This document shows, one piece after another, positions 38,295 to 49,715 of a stretch of DNA of 64,000 nucleotides. This DNA is from Primulina eburnea. Its lineage: Eukaryota > Streptophyta > Magnoliopsida > Lamiales > Gesneriaceae. The notes under the pieces were generated by a model. That model was not told the DNA's origin, made no database searches, and saw only the letters and a list, made by a program, of their open reading frames with translations. The stretch spans positions 1 through 64,000 of the forward strand of contig NW_027331238.1 of assembly GCF_022965805.1 (NCBI RefSeq). Direction: 5' to 3'. Each line of letters begins with the position of its first letter. The first letter of the stretch is position 1. The translations under genes were made by a program, and so were the position numbers.

Positions 38295-38779
38295 AGACTG
38301 CTCAGTCCAGACAGAAGAGCTATGCAGACGTTCGTCGTAGACCTTTGCAGTTCGAGGTTGGCGATCATGTTTTTCTGAAGATAGCACCTCTCAAGGGTGT
38401 GATGCGATTTGGCAAGAAGGGCAAGTTGAGCCCTAGATTCATTGGACCATTCGAGATATTGGACAGAGTGGGTGACCGAGCCTACAGATTAGCCCTACCG
38501 CCCGATCTTGACAGAGTCCATAATGTGTTTCACGTATCGATGCTCAGGAAGTATATTGCAGATCCTTCCCATGTTCTTCGCCATGAGCCATTGGACTTGA
38601 CGCCGAGTCTGACTTACCATGAGATTCCGATTCAGATTCTGGATCGCACAGTTAGAGTTCTGAGGAACAAAGAGATCGGCATCGTTAAAGTCCTTTGGAG
38701 GAACCATTTGATTGAGGAGGCTACGTGGGAACCAGAGACTGAGATGAGAGAGAGGTATCCTGAGTTGTTCGTGCCGTGA
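38214..38779 (+). pseudogene. Detached integrase tail and chromodomain of Gypsy-2 pol
   Basis: Downstream of the frameshift the frame resumes with [11 protein letters not shown], followed by the integrase C-terminal region ([16 protein letters not shown]), HNVFHVSML and a chromodomain-like end ([16 protein letters not shown]), finishing FVP and TGA. An upstream in-frame ATG at 38189 lies in codons that belong to the other frame, so I do not treat it as a real start. Without translational recoding this part would not be made joined to Pol. Confidence 0.88.
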
Positions 38780-38806
38780 CGTCAATTTCGAGGACGAAAT
38801 TCCTCT

Positions 38807-38818
38807 AAGGAGGGGAGA
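38807..38818 (+). other. Polypurine tract of Gypsy-2
   Basis: AAGGAGGGGAGA directly precedes the 3' LTR, after GAGGACGAAATTCC. Confidence 0.88.
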
Positions 38819-38819
38819 T

Positions 38820-40435
38820 TGTAATAGCCGAGCCCGGTGTACGGTACGGTTTAAGCTTTATTGTGTTAATTGGGTTATGTGATTAGATGATTATAGTTGT
38901 GTTTTGGGCTATAGTATTATTGGTTATTATTTATTTGAGGTGTTAGTTGGTATTGATTGTTCGTTTCAGCGTTTCGAATCGATTTTAGTTGTTTTGTTAC
39001 TGTTCATTGCCGTGAGTAGAGTGCACCCGCGCTCTTAGATGAGTGCCCCCGCGGTGTACTATTCATGATTTTGGATTTGGAGGGCCGTGGCATCACCGCA
39101 CCCGCGGCAGTGCAAGGACCGCACCCGCGGTGAGACCGCACCCGCGGTATTTGTAGCACCGCACCCGCGGTGTTCGTGCATGGGATTTATTTTGGTTGCC
39201 GTGAGCTTAGCGCACCCGCGGTCCTTGTGTTGGCGCACCCGCGGTGTAAGTATGGGCGAGATATTTAGCTACTTTTTGGGAGTTGTTGGCCATACCTTAT
39301 CCATTTCTTTCCCTTCCATTCGAGATTTCCCTCCATTGGCAAGGGTTTTCATCCATTTCTTTAGCTTCCTACCTTTGATTCTTGGAGTTATTTGGATTTC
39401 CGACTTGAGATCATCGTTCTCCGTGGTATAAGGAAGCTTAGGTAAGTTTTTGGTGCGATTCTAATGAGGTTTCGAGTTAAGGGTTATTTTGGATTTGATG
39501 TTTTGATGGTTCTATGGATTATTTAGCATGGACTCTTGGATTTAGTCTTGATATTGGTGTTATTTATGGATTATTGTTGTAGGTGGTGTACCAAGAGTAT
39601 AGTTGGAGGTGTTCTATTGGTTTGTAAGTGGAATTTCATCCCTTGTGCTCACATGATATTATATGTATTGTGTTTTAAAGGTTTCAAAGTGTTATTCCCT
39701 TCCATTGATCCATTGTTATGTATTGATTTCATTGATTATCTATTGGAGGCATTGATGTCTCACTATTGTTAAAAAGGGAATACAAGAGATATTATGAGAT
39801 TGCGAAACGACGGCCTTAAATGCTATTGAGAATTCAAATGTTTTATTGGATTGATTAATCATAGCCATAGCATTGCATGCATTTAGATGATCATCGACCA
39901 TAGGCTTTTATCCCCTCACAGTTATCGATTTATATCGATGGGATATTGGCAACCACAGTCACAGATACTATTGATATCAATCCAACCATAGAAAAGAGAA
40001 ATACCATCGTTTTGCTATCTATTGCCATTGCTATTGCTACAGTTATTGCTACGTTATTCATGTTTCAGAGTCGATGGTATTTATGATTTAAAAGCCATGT
40101 TTCACAGTGTATACTATGTATCATTGCTATGTAAGAGTTCCACTTGCTGAGATTTATTCTCATTTCAGTTATTTCGTGTGATGCAGATAAGAGCGACGGA
40201 CCGGGACGTTGACTGTGGATGGGGGTCATATGCATACGAAGATTGGAAGGATGATTATTTTGTACCATGTTGTAACATGATCACACTAATGATATTTTGT
40301 ATTTTGTTATGTCATTGGAATGATCATGTTGTTATTTTGTAAACACTTTTATAAAATGTATTTTTAAACTCCTTCCGTTTGAAAGAAAATTTTAAATTCC
40401 GCTGTATTTTAATTGTAACGGGTCAGGGTGTCACA
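38820..40435 (+). repeat. 3' LTR of Gypsy-2
   Basis: This is 1616 bp, offset 6207 from the 5' LTR, and includes the GC-rich cluster and candidate splice sites (39442-39582). It ends CACA and is followed by GTAAC. Confidence 0.97.
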
Positions 40436-40440
40436 GTAAC
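40436..40440. other. Target-site duplication, right (GTAAC), Gypsy-2
   Basis: This is the second copy of GTAAC, leading into satellite GTAACTCAAAAATTT. Confidence 0.95.
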
Positions 40441-42640
40441 TCAAAAATTTAAAGTCGCGACCAAAAAACAATAGTCCTAGGCATGCCATGCAACCTAACG
40501 ACTTCTCTAAAGAACAAATCCGCAATGTTTGAAGCATCATGGGTTTTATGACAAGCTATAAAATGTGCCATCTTAGAGAATCTATCCACAACAGCAAAAA
40601 TAGAATCCCTCCCCTTCTTAGTCCTATGCAACCCCAAAATAAAGTCCATAGAAATGTCAATTAAAGTTCTTTTTAAGAATAGCACGCAAATGTGTTCCTA
40701 AAGTTCTATTGCCAACAACAGTTTGTCCATCCGTTTGAGGATGACAAGTAGTAGAAAACAAAAATTTTGTTGCAAGTTTAGCACATAAAGTCTTCCAAAA
40801 GTAACTCAATAATTTAACGTCGCGACCAGATTACAATAGTCCTAGGCATGCCATGCTACCTAACGACTTCTTTAAAGAACAAATCCGCAATGTTTGAAGC
40901 ATCATCGGTTTTATGACAAGCTATAAAATGTGCCATCTTAGAGAATCTATCCACAACAACAAATATAGAATCCCTCCCATTCTTAGTCCTAGGCAACCCC
41001 AAAATAAAATCCATAGACATGTCAATCCAAGTTCTTTTTAAGAATAGCACGCAAAAGTGTTCCCAAAGTTCTATTGACAACTTCAGTTTGTCCATCCGTT
41101 TGAGCATGACAAGTAGTAGAAAACAACAATTTTGTGCAAAGTTTAGCACATAAAGTCTTCAAAAAGTAACTCAATAATTTAACGTCGCGACGAGAAAACA
41201 ATAGTCCTAGCCATGCCATGCAACCTATCGACTTCTCTAAAGAACAAATCCGCAATGTTTGAAGCATCATGGGTTTTATGACAAGCTATAAAATGTGCCA
41301 TCTTAGAGAATCTATCCACAACAACAAAAACAGAATCCCTCCCCTTCTTAGTCCTATGCAACCCCAAAATAAAGTCCATAGAAATGTCAATCCAAGTTCT
41401 TTTTAAGAATAGCACGCAAAGGTGTTCCCAAAGTTCTATTGTCAACTTCAGTTTGTCCATCCGTTTGAGGATGACAAGTAGTAGAAAACAACAATTTTGT
41501 GCAAAGTTTAGCACATAAAGTCTTCAAAAAGTAACTCAATAATTTAACGTCGCGACGAGAAAACAATAGTCCTAGGCATGCCATGGAACCTATCGACTTC
41601 TCTAAAGAACAAATCCGCAATGTTTGAAGCATCATGGGTTTTATGACAAGCTATAAAATGTGCCATCTTAGAGAATCTATACACAACAACAAAAATAGAA
41701 TCCCTCCCTTCTTAGTCCTAGGCAACCCAAAAATAAAGTCCATAGAAATGTCAATCAAAGTTCTTTTTAAGAATAGCACGCAAAAGTGTTCCCAATTTCT
41801 GTTGACAACTTCAGTTTGTCCATCCGTTTGAGGATGACAAGTAGTAGAAAACAACAATTTTGTGCCAAGTTTAACCCATAAAGTATTCCAAAATTAACTC
41901 AAGAATTTAACATCGCGACCAGAAACAATAGTCCTAGGCATGCCATGCAACATAACGACTTCTCTAAAGAACAAATCCGCAATGTTTGAAGCATCATGGG
42001 TTTTATGACAAGCTATAAAATGTGCCATCTTAGAGAATCTATCCACAACAACAAAAATTGAATCCCTCCCATTCTTAGTCCTAGGCAACCCCAAAATAAA
42101 GTCCATAGAAATGTTAATCAAAGTTCTTTTTAAGAATAGCACGCAAAAGTGTTCCCAATTTCTGTTGACAACTTCAGTTTGTCCATCCGTTTGAGGATGA
42201 CAAGTAGTAGAAAACAACAATTTTGTGCCAAGTTTAGCCCATAAAGTATTCCAAAATTAACTCAAGAATTTAACATCGCGACCAGAAACAATAGTCCTAG
42301 GCATGCCATGCAACCTAACGACTTCTCTAAAGAACAAGTCCGCAATGTTTGAAGCATAATCGGTTTTATGACAAGCTATAAAATGTACCATCTTAGAAAA
42401 TCTATCCACAACAACAAAAATAGAATCCCTCCCCTTCTTAGTCCTATGCAACCCCAAAATAAAGTCCATAGAAATGTCAATCCAAGTTCTTTTTAAGAAT
42501 AGCACGCAAAGGTGTTCCCAAAGTTCTATTGTCAACTTCAGTTTGTCCATCCGTTTGAGGATGACAAGTAGTAGAAAACAACAATTTTGTGCCAAGTTTA
42601 GCACATAAAGTCTTCCAAAAGTAACTCAATAATTTAACGT

Positions 42641-43666
42641 CGCGGCCAGAAATCAATAGTCCTAGGCATGCCATGCAACCTAACGACTTCTCTAAAGAAC
42701 AAATCCGCAATGTTTGAAGCATCATGGGTTTTATGACAAGCTATAAAATGTGTCATCTTAGAGAATCTATACACAACAACAAAAATAGAATCCCTATGCA
42801 AAAATAGTCCTGGGCTTTCCATGCAACCTAACGACTTCTCTAAAGAACAAATCCGCTATGTTTGAAGCATCATCGGTTTTATGACAAGCTATAAAATGTG
42901 CCATCTTAGAGAATCTATCCACAACAACAAAAATAGAATCCCTCCCCTTCTTAGTCCTATGCAACCCCAAAATAAAGTCCATAGAAATTTCAATCCAAGT
43001 TCTTTTTAAGCATAGCACGCAAAGGTGTTCCCAAAGTTCTATTGTCAACTTCAGTTTGTCCATCCGTTTGAGGATGACAAGTAGTAGAAAACAACAATTT
43101 TGTGCCAAGTTTAGCACATAAAGTCTTCCAAAAGTAACTCAATAATTTAACGTCGCGACCAGAAATCAATAGTCCTAGGCATGCCATGCAACCTAACGAC
43201 TTCTCTAAAGAACAAATCCGCAATGTTTGAAGCATCATGGGTTTTATGACAAGCTATAAAATGTGTCATCTTAGAGAATCTATACACAACAACAAAAATA
43301 GAATCCCTATGCAAAAATAGTCCTGGGCTTTCCATGCAACCTAACGACTTCTCTAAAGAACAAATCCGCTATGTTTGAAGCATCATCGGTTTTATGACAA
43401 GCTATAAAATGTGCCATCTTAGAGAATCTATCCACAACAACAAAAATAGAATCCCTCCCCTTCTTAGTCCTATGCAACCCCAAAATAAAGTCCATAGAAA
43501 TTTCAATCCAAGTTCTTTTTAAGAATAGCACGCAAAGGTGTTCCCAAAGTTCTATTGTCAACTTCAGTTTGTCCATCCATTTGAGGACGACAAGTAATAG
43601 AAAACAACAATTTTGTGCCAAGTTTAGCACATAAAGTCTTCCAAAAGTAACTCAATAATTTAACGT
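42641..43666. repeat. Two tandem 513-bp higher-order units
   Basis: CGCG(G/A)CCAGAAATCAATAG occurs at 42641 and 43154, and the next equivalent CGCGACCAGAAAACAATAG at 43667. Each unit has one full monomer plus the 149-bp deleted form. The tandem arrangement shows that the composite unit, not just the monomer, has been amplified. Confidence 0.87.
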
Positions 43667-43687
43667 CGCGACCAGAAAACAATAGTC

Positions 43688-43692
43688 CTAGG
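43688..43692. other. Target-site duplication, left (CTAGG), Copia-A
   Basis: CTAGG abuts the left LTR. The same five bases flank the solo LTR at 52920-52924 and 55000-55004. They come from the satellite's AGTCCTAGGCATGCC. Confidence 0.85.
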
Positions 43693-45768
43693 TGAAAGCG
43701 GACCGGTTACGGTGGCCGGAAACGCAACGGAAGCAAAAATTTTAAGTTTTTAGAGCAAAATTTCGGCCACCTCCTTTTGTGCAATATTTACATTTCAAAC
43801 ACAATAAATCATACATAGGGTGTTTGTAGAAAGTTTTACCTATCAACCCCTTAGAGTTGATGAATGGCTCCAACTAAAGTGTAAACACTTTAGGTCTTGT
43901 ATGGATGAAAATCTACAAGCACACCTACTTCCTCTTCAAGAATTAGGCCCACCACTTAGCTTTGTAAACCCCTTCAAATATTGCACTAGAAATATTTGAA
44001 GATTTATCAAAAGAAGTGAGTATTCTCCAAGAAAATGAAGAACACAAGATGAGAGAAAAATGAGAGTAAAACTCCTCCAATTTTCGGCCAAAGTGATAGA
44101 GTGTGGAGTGGGAGACTAGCCTAGGTTGTTGTGTAAAGTTGTCTCTCAAAAGTTGCATGCTTTTGAATTTTTTAATAAAAAGTATTCACAACCTTTTCAC
44201 CTCCCAAGCATGCAAACCCTAGCATGTCTCACATATATAATATGGTTTTTAACACATTAAAAACCATAGACTCAATTTTATTATCTCAAACACATTTGAG
44301 ATTAATTAAATATTACTTGATTTTACTCAAGTCCCACTAGTTAAATAATTATTTAAATTGAGCTCTACAAGACTCAATATTATTTAATTAATTCAACACT
44401 TGAATTAATTTAATTATTTAGACTCTACTAGGTCCACTAGTGTTTAATTAATTCAACACTTGAATTAATTTAATTTAGTCCACAATAATGTTTATGAAAA
44501 TCACAATTTTCAACTATATTATTTACTTGGCCAAATTTTAATCTTAGGAACACTTCCATAAATTAAAATTTATATTTCTCTCTTAGAAGTCATACTTCTA
44601 TTTTCTTTACGCTTATAAACACATTTATAAGCCGTTCAACACATTGAACTATTTTACTTCTATTCGGGATTTACAAAGCAAGTACTTGTGTGGCCCTCAA
44701 TGGTTCATTGATACAACTAGCCGTGGGTTCACATCTCTATGTGATTCGGACTAAGCATGTCCTTATTCGAGCATACCCCAATTGCTCCATTCTTACTTAT
44801 CAACTCCTTGATAGTAAGAACGTCAGAACTCAAGTCTGATAGTACCCAACCAATCACGTTAAACGCCTAGCAGCATCGCTTACGTGATTCCCTAGGTATC
44901 ACATGATAGTGCCTGCAAGAACCATTCAATTATGGTTAGCGTACAGTACGGTCCCTTCAACTCATATATCCCGACCGATTCGACAACTATTGGTCTATCG
45001 AGAGTTGTCAATGAATCGATACTATGTGTCATGTTGTGGTTGCATCGATGGTGTAATCTATGAAACCCCTTTCATAATTACCACCATACTCTGATCAGAG
45101 ATTTCAACCCATACATACATGAAAAACACATAGGATATCCATACCCGTAGGTAAGCGGTGAATCTCCGGCTACAATGCATCGACTCCTATATGTTTCGCC
45201 GTAACACCCAACCTTGCCACCTGATGACCCCATAAGAGTCGGTAAACAAGTCAAAGTGAAACGCTAGCATATAGAGTCTCAATGTTGTCCCGGGTCATAA
45301 GGACTAATGGTGTACAACCATAAACTAGGACTTTTCCACTCGATAAGTGAGAACCACTTGGAAAGTCCTTTATAGAGGGTTGTTCAGTGCACTCTACCAG
45401 GAGCACCTATCTGCATGCTCGGACATCACAATGTCCCCTACCAATGAAACATGGTACTCACATCGCAGATACTAGTCTCTAACTCGAGCGGCCTTTATCC
45501 TTCTTAGTGGCGGCTGAATCGACTAGGAACGGTTTAGAATATACAGTATTCCAAATATGAGTTTCATGATACTCATCATATGAGCATCTCATATTCTTTC
45601 TACTATTTGCATATTCAAGGACTTTATCTATGCAACAAGCATGGGTATAAAGATAAAGATGCGTCAAATTAATAAATTGAAATATTATTAAAATAAAGAT
45701 CGTTTATACAAAGAGTTTCATTGTGAACAGTCGGCCAACACTTGGCTCGACGTGCACCTACTCTAACA
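43693..45768 (-). repeat. 3' LTR of Copia-A
   Basis: This 2076-bp LTR reads TGTTAGAGTAGG to CCGCTTTCA on the minus strand. It is nearly identical to the solo LTR at 52925-54999 (about a dozen substitutions noticed) and clearly related to, but more diverged from, the Copia-B LTRs. Open frames inside (for example 44903-45094) are LTR sequence and not genes. Confidence 0.96.
44388..44468. repeat. Paired palindromes in the copia LTR
   Basis: TTAATTCAA-CAC-TTGAATTAA, with perfect 9-bp arms, occurs at 44388-44408 and again at 44448-44468, 60 bp apart. Related copies are present in the solo LTR and, with changes, in the Copia-B LTR. Confidence 0.7.
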
Positions 45769-45769
45769 A

Positions 45770-45779
45770 TCTCCCACTT
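45770..45779 (-). other. Polypurine tract of Copia-A
   Basis: On the minus strand this reads AAGTGGGAGA, immediately before the 3' LTR start TGTTAGAG and just after the stop codon. Confidence 0.9.
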
Positions 45780-45782
45780 GCA

Positions 45783-48700
45783 CTAGAGCCAACTACCTAT
45801 ATGCTTTAGACCCATTGATTCGCGATGCTTCTCGAACGATGGTCCTGGTAAAGGCTTAGTTAGTGGATCAGCAACATTATCTGCGGAGCCGACTTTGTCA
45901 ATCACGACATCTCCTCTTTCCACGATCTCTCTGAGGATGTGGTACTTTCTCAATACGTGTTTGGACTTCTGATGAGACCTTGGCTCCTTCGCCTGAGCTA
46001 TGGCTCCCGTGTTGTCGCACATCACCGGGATAGGAGCAACTCCATTTGGAATGACGCCCAACTCTTGGACGAAATTCCTAATCCAAACAGCCTCCTTTGC
46101 TGCAGCCGATGCAGCAATGTATTCTGCCTCAGTGGTGGAATCCGCAGTACTGTCTTGCTTGGAACTCTTCCAAGAGACAGCACCACCATTGAGCATGAAT
46201 ATGAATCCAGAGGTTGACTTCGAGTCATCAACATCGCTTTGGAAGCTAGAGTCGGTATAGCCTTCCAATTTCAGTTCTCCACCCCCATAGACCAAGAACA
46301 ACTTATTGGTCCTTCTCAAATACTTGAGGATGTCTTTCACAGCTTTCCAGTGTGGAAGACCGGGGTTGGATTGATATCTACTCACTACACTTAGTGCAAA
46401 TGCCACGTCAGGACGTGTAGATATCATCCCATACATGATACTACCAATGGCTGAAGCATACGGAATTCGTGTCATCGCCGCTATCTCTGCATCAGTCTTG
46501 GGAGACATAGACTTGGATAGGGACACGCCATGACACATTGGTAGATGTCCTCTCTTGGACTCATCCATCGAGAACCGCTTCACGATGGTATCAATGTATG
46601 TGGACTGGGTGAGACCAAGCAATCTTCTTGATCTATCTCTATAGATCTGTATTCCCAATACAAAAGATGCTTCACCCAAGTCCTGCATTGAGAACTTACT
46701 TGCTAACCATATCTTTGTTGATTGCAACATTCCTACATCATTCCCAATGAGTAGAATGTCATCAACATAAAGAACAAGGAATGTCACAGCACTCCCACTG
46801 ACCTTCTTATACACACAGGGTTCCTCAGGATTCTTAGTAAAACCAAACTCTTTGATTGTACCATCGAATCTGAGGTTCCAGCTCCTCGATGCCTGCTTAA
46901 GACCATAAATAGATCTTTGAAGTTTGCATACCATATGCTCACTTCCGATGGATGTGAACCCTTCAGGTTGAGACATGTAAATTTCTTCCTTAATATCCCC
47001 ATTAAGGAAGGCTGTCTTCACATCCATCTGCCATATCTCATAGTCATACCATGCAGCTATGGCTAGCAATATCCTAATGGACTTGAACATCGCAACTGGA
47101 GAAAAGGTTTCCTCATAGTCAACACCTTGTCTTTGAGTATACCCTTTTGCTACCAATCGCGCCTTGAAGGTCAATACCTTCCCATCCGCCCCAAGTTTCC
47201 TCTTGTAAATCCATTTACACCCTATGGGAACAGTTCCCTCAGGTGGATCCACAAGATTCCACACTTGGTTCGAATGCATGGAATTCATCTCAGATTCCAT
47301 TGCTTCAAGCCACTTGGATGAATCAGCATCCGATAATGCTTCTTTGAAGGTCCTTGGATCACATCCAAGATTAGGCTCATCATGGCCCTCTTCAAGAAGT
47401 AGACCATACCTCATAGGTGGTCTCGAGACCCTCTCGGATCTCCTAGGAGCTTGTATCTCCTCACTTAGCTCATTGGGTGTGGGTTCTACAACTGTGGGTG
47501 CCTCTCGAACCTCTTCGAGTTCTATCATCTCGCCTTTTCTATCTAATAGAAATTCCTTTTCAAAAAAGGTTGCGTTCCTAGAAACAAACACCTTTGTTTC
47601 TTGGGGATGATAGAAATAATATCCAATGGAATTTCTTGGATATCCCACAAAGTAGCATAAAATGGATCGACTATCCAATTTATCTCCCACTGTCTGCTTC
47701 ACATAAGCAGGACACCCCCATATTCTAAGATAAGAATACTTGGGAGGCTTACCCATCCATATCTCATATGGAGTCTTGTCAACTGCCTTTGTATGGACAT
47801 TGTTCAACAACAGTTCCGCTGTTTCAAGCGAATATCCCCAAAAGGATGGCGGAAACTTCGTGAACCCCATCATAGACCGAACCATGTCCATCAAAGTCCG
47901 GTTACGACGCTCCGAAACACCATTTAACTGTGGTGTAGCGGGCGGAGTCCACTGCGAGAGAATCCCATTCTCTCTAAGATACTCTTGGAACTCGGCACGC
48001 AAGTACTCACCACCTCGATCCGATCGAAGTGTCTTGATGCTTCGTCCCAATTGCTTCTCTACTTCACTTCTGAATTCTTTGAACCTTTCAAAGGCTTCAG
48101 ACTTGTATTTCATCAAATACACATACCCATACCTCGAATGGTCATCGGTAAAGGTGATGAAGTAGGCATGTCCATGCTTAGTGGTGATGCTAAGCGGACC
48201 GCACACATCGGTATGGATCAAATCCAATAACCCTTTGGCTCGCTCCGCATGGCCCTTAAAGGGAATTTTGGTCATCTTTCCTTTTAGACAGGATTCACAA
48301 GTCGTGAGAGCATTAATATCGGACATATCAAACATGCCAACTCCCACTAACTTGTTCATCCTTCTTAGGGATATATGACCTAATCGAGCATGCCATAATT
48401 GTGCCGAATTAAGAGTATCTTGTTTGCGCTTATTTGTTGTTGTTATCGTTTGGACATTGTTAAGTGGAATATCTTTTAATTTTAAGGTGTAGAGATTGTT
48501 TTCAAGTTCACCGGTACCAACTAAACATTCATTCTTGTAAATATTGCAAACACCTTTGCCAAATAAACAAGAATATCCATCAATATCAAGCATAGGAATG
48601 GAAATAATGTTTTTAATCAAGTCTGGTACGAACAAAACATCTCTTAATACAAACTTAAAATCATTGTTCAAAATTAAACAAATATCTCCTACGGCTTTGG

Positions 48701-49715
48701 CAGCAACTCTTGCTCCATTGCCCATCCTTAAGAAGGTCTCACCCTCTCGGAGCCTCCTACTTCTTCCCATCGCCTGCAAGTCATTACAGAGATGTGAGCC
48801 ACAGCCGGTATCCAATACCCAAGAAGTAGAGTTAATCGAGATATTTACTTCAATAAAGAACATACCTTTGCCAGAACCCTTCTGCGCAAGATATTCCCTG
48901 CAGTTACGCCTCCAATGTCCATGCTTCTTGCAGTGGTGACAGATGTCAACAGTCTTTTCAGCCTTCACTGGCGCGGCTGCCACAACGGGACTCGGACTCT
49001 GCCTCTTCAAGGGCACGCTCTTCTTGGTACGCTGGAAAGAACGCTTCTTTCCCTTCCCAGGTGGACCGGTCTTCGTGCCAGATGAAGAGCCCACATAAAG
49101 AACCTGCTTCTCCTTTTTGATGGTGGACTCAAAAGTCACAAGCATGTTCACCAACTCTTCAAGGCTGGGCTCGAGCTTGTTCATATTGAAGTTCACAACG
49201 AAAGGATCGAAAGAGCTAGGCAGCGATAGCAGCAACACATCAGTGGTCAACTCCGAAGGCAACACCAAATCCATGCCTACGAGCTTGTCCACGAGCCCAA
49301 TCAACTTTAGGCCATGCTCATGGACCGAAGTCCCATCTCGCATGCGTAAAGTGATGAGCTCCTTTACTGTGGCATGCCTCAAAGGCCGAGTCTGCTCTCC
49401 GAAGAGCTCCTTGAGGTGCATATGAATGTCAGCAGCATTCTTTGCATCCTCGAATCGCCTTTGCAGCTCATCGTTCATTGAAGCCTGCATATAACACTTC
49501 GCCTTCAAGTCATGGTCACGCCATTCCTTGTAGGTCTGCAATTCCTCAGGAGTGCAGCCTATAGGAGCCTCAGCAGGGGGCGCCTCAGTCAGTGTATACG
49601 CGATCTTCTCCGAGTTTAGGACAATCTTTAAATTTCTTAGCCAAGTGATATAGTTTGGTCCGGTTAGAATGTGTTTTTCGAGAATGACGGAAAACGGGTT
49701 GCGAATTGATGACAT
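45783..49715 (-). CDS. Copia Gag-Pol polyprotein (Copia-A)
   Basis: A single intact frame of 1310 residues has the copia order with integrase before reverse transcriptase. Gag starts MSSIRNPFSV and includes LTGPNYITWLRNLK. The zinc knuckle is C259, C262, H267, C272. Protease has WVLDTGCGSH with D302. Integrase has H442, H447, C473 and C476, then D503, D566 and E602, spaced 62 and 35. Reverse transcriptase has TAFLNG (901) and YVDD (983-986). RNase H has D1155, E1196 and D1234. The ATG at 49715 is the first in the frame and matches the Copia-B start. All catalytic residues are present, yet the element has lost its 5' LTR promoter, so expression would need an outside promoter. Confidence 0.96.
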   Translation of the reverse strand: MSSIRNPFSVILEKHILTGPNYITWLRNLKIVLNSEKIAYTLTEAPPAEAPIGCTPEELQTYKEWRDHDLKAKCYMQASMNDELQRRFEDAKNAADIHMHLKELFGEQTRPLRHATVKELITLRMRDGTSVHEHGLKLIGLVDKLVGMDLVLPSELTTDVLLLSLPSSFDPFVVNFNMNKLEPSLEELVNMLVTFESTIKKEKQVLYVGSSSGTKTGPPGKGKKRSFQRTKKSVPLKRQSPSPVVAAAPVKAEKTVDICHHCKKHGHWRRNCREYLAQKGSGKGMFFIEVNISINSTSWVLDTGCGSHLCNDLQAMGRSRRLREGETFLRMGNGARVAAKAVGDICLILNNDFKFVLRDVLFVPDLIKNIISIPMLDIDGYSCLFGKGVCNIYKNECLVGTGELENNLYTLKLKDIPLNNVQTITTTNKRKQDTLNSAQLWHARLGHISLRRMNKLVGVGMFDMSDINALTTCESCLKGKMTKIPFKGHAERAKGLLDLIHTDVCGPLSITTKHGHAYFITFTDDHSRYGYVYLMKYKSEAFERFKEFRSEVEKQLGRSIKTLRSDRGGEYLRAEFQEYLRENGILSQWTPPATPQLNGVSERRNRTLMDMVRSMMGFTKFPPSFWGYSLETAELLLNNVHTKAVDKTPYEIWMGKPPKYSYLRIWGCPAYVKQTVGDKLDSRSILCYFVGYPRNSIGYYFYHPQETKVFVSRNATFFEKEFLLDRKGEMIELEEVREAPTVVEPTPNELSEEIQAPRRSERVSRPPMRYGLLLEEGHDEPNLGCDPRTFKEALSDADSSKWLEAMESEMNSMHSNQVWNLVDPPEGTVPIGCKWIYKRKLGADGKVLTFKARLVAKGYTQRQGVDYEETFSPVAMFKSIRILLAIAAWYDYEIWQMDVKTAFLNGDIKEEIYMSQPEGFTSIGSEHMVCKLQRSIYGLKQASRSWNLRFDGTIKEFGFTKNPEEPCVYKKVSGSAVTFLVLYVDDILLIGNDVGMLQSTKIWLASKFSMQDLGEASFVLGIQIYRDRSRRLLGLTQSTYIDTIVKRFSMDESKRGHLPMCHGVSLSKSMSPKTDAEIAAMTRIPYASAIGSIMYGMISTRPDVAFALSVVSRYQSNPGLPHWKAVKDILKYLRRTNKLFLVYGGGELKLEGYTDSSFQSDVDDSKSTSGFIFMLNGGAVSWKSSKQDSTADSTTEAEYIAASAAAKEAVWIRNFVQELGVIPNGVAPIPVMCDNTGAIAQAKEPRSHQKSKHVLRKYHILREIVERGDVVIDKVGSADNVADPLTKPLPGPSFEKHRESMGLKHIGSWL

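Larger units (their letters stand above)
32613..40435 (+). mobile_element. Gypsy-2: Ty3/gypsy chromovirus with broken pol
   Basis: This is a 7823-bp element of the same Tekay/Del-like group and orientation as Gypsy-1, but a distinct subfamily: its LTRs are 1616 bp and clearly diverged from those of Gypsy-1. Both LTRs, primer site, polypurine tract and 5-bp target duplication are present. I count about six substitutions between its LTRs, so it is older than Gypsy-1. The coding frame is interrupted by a one-base deletion near 38213. Confidence 0.95.
40436..43692 (-). repeat. Integrase-core satellite array, segment III
   Basis: About nine monomers lie between Gypsy-2 and Copia-A. They show more point variants than segment I, such as CGCGACGAG (Arg at the second catalytic position) and CTTCAAAAAGTAAC. 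The last kilobase holds two tandem 513-bp units (42641-43153 and 43154-43666). The stretch from 41813 to 43692 is repeated at 51558-52924, with one 513-bp unit fewer there. Confidence 0.95.

Noticed and set aside
44903..45094. A 63-codon frame recurring in every copia LTR
   Set aside because: It recurs because the LTR recurs. It is plus-strand here and antisense to the element, and changes between LTR copies do not look codon-constrained.
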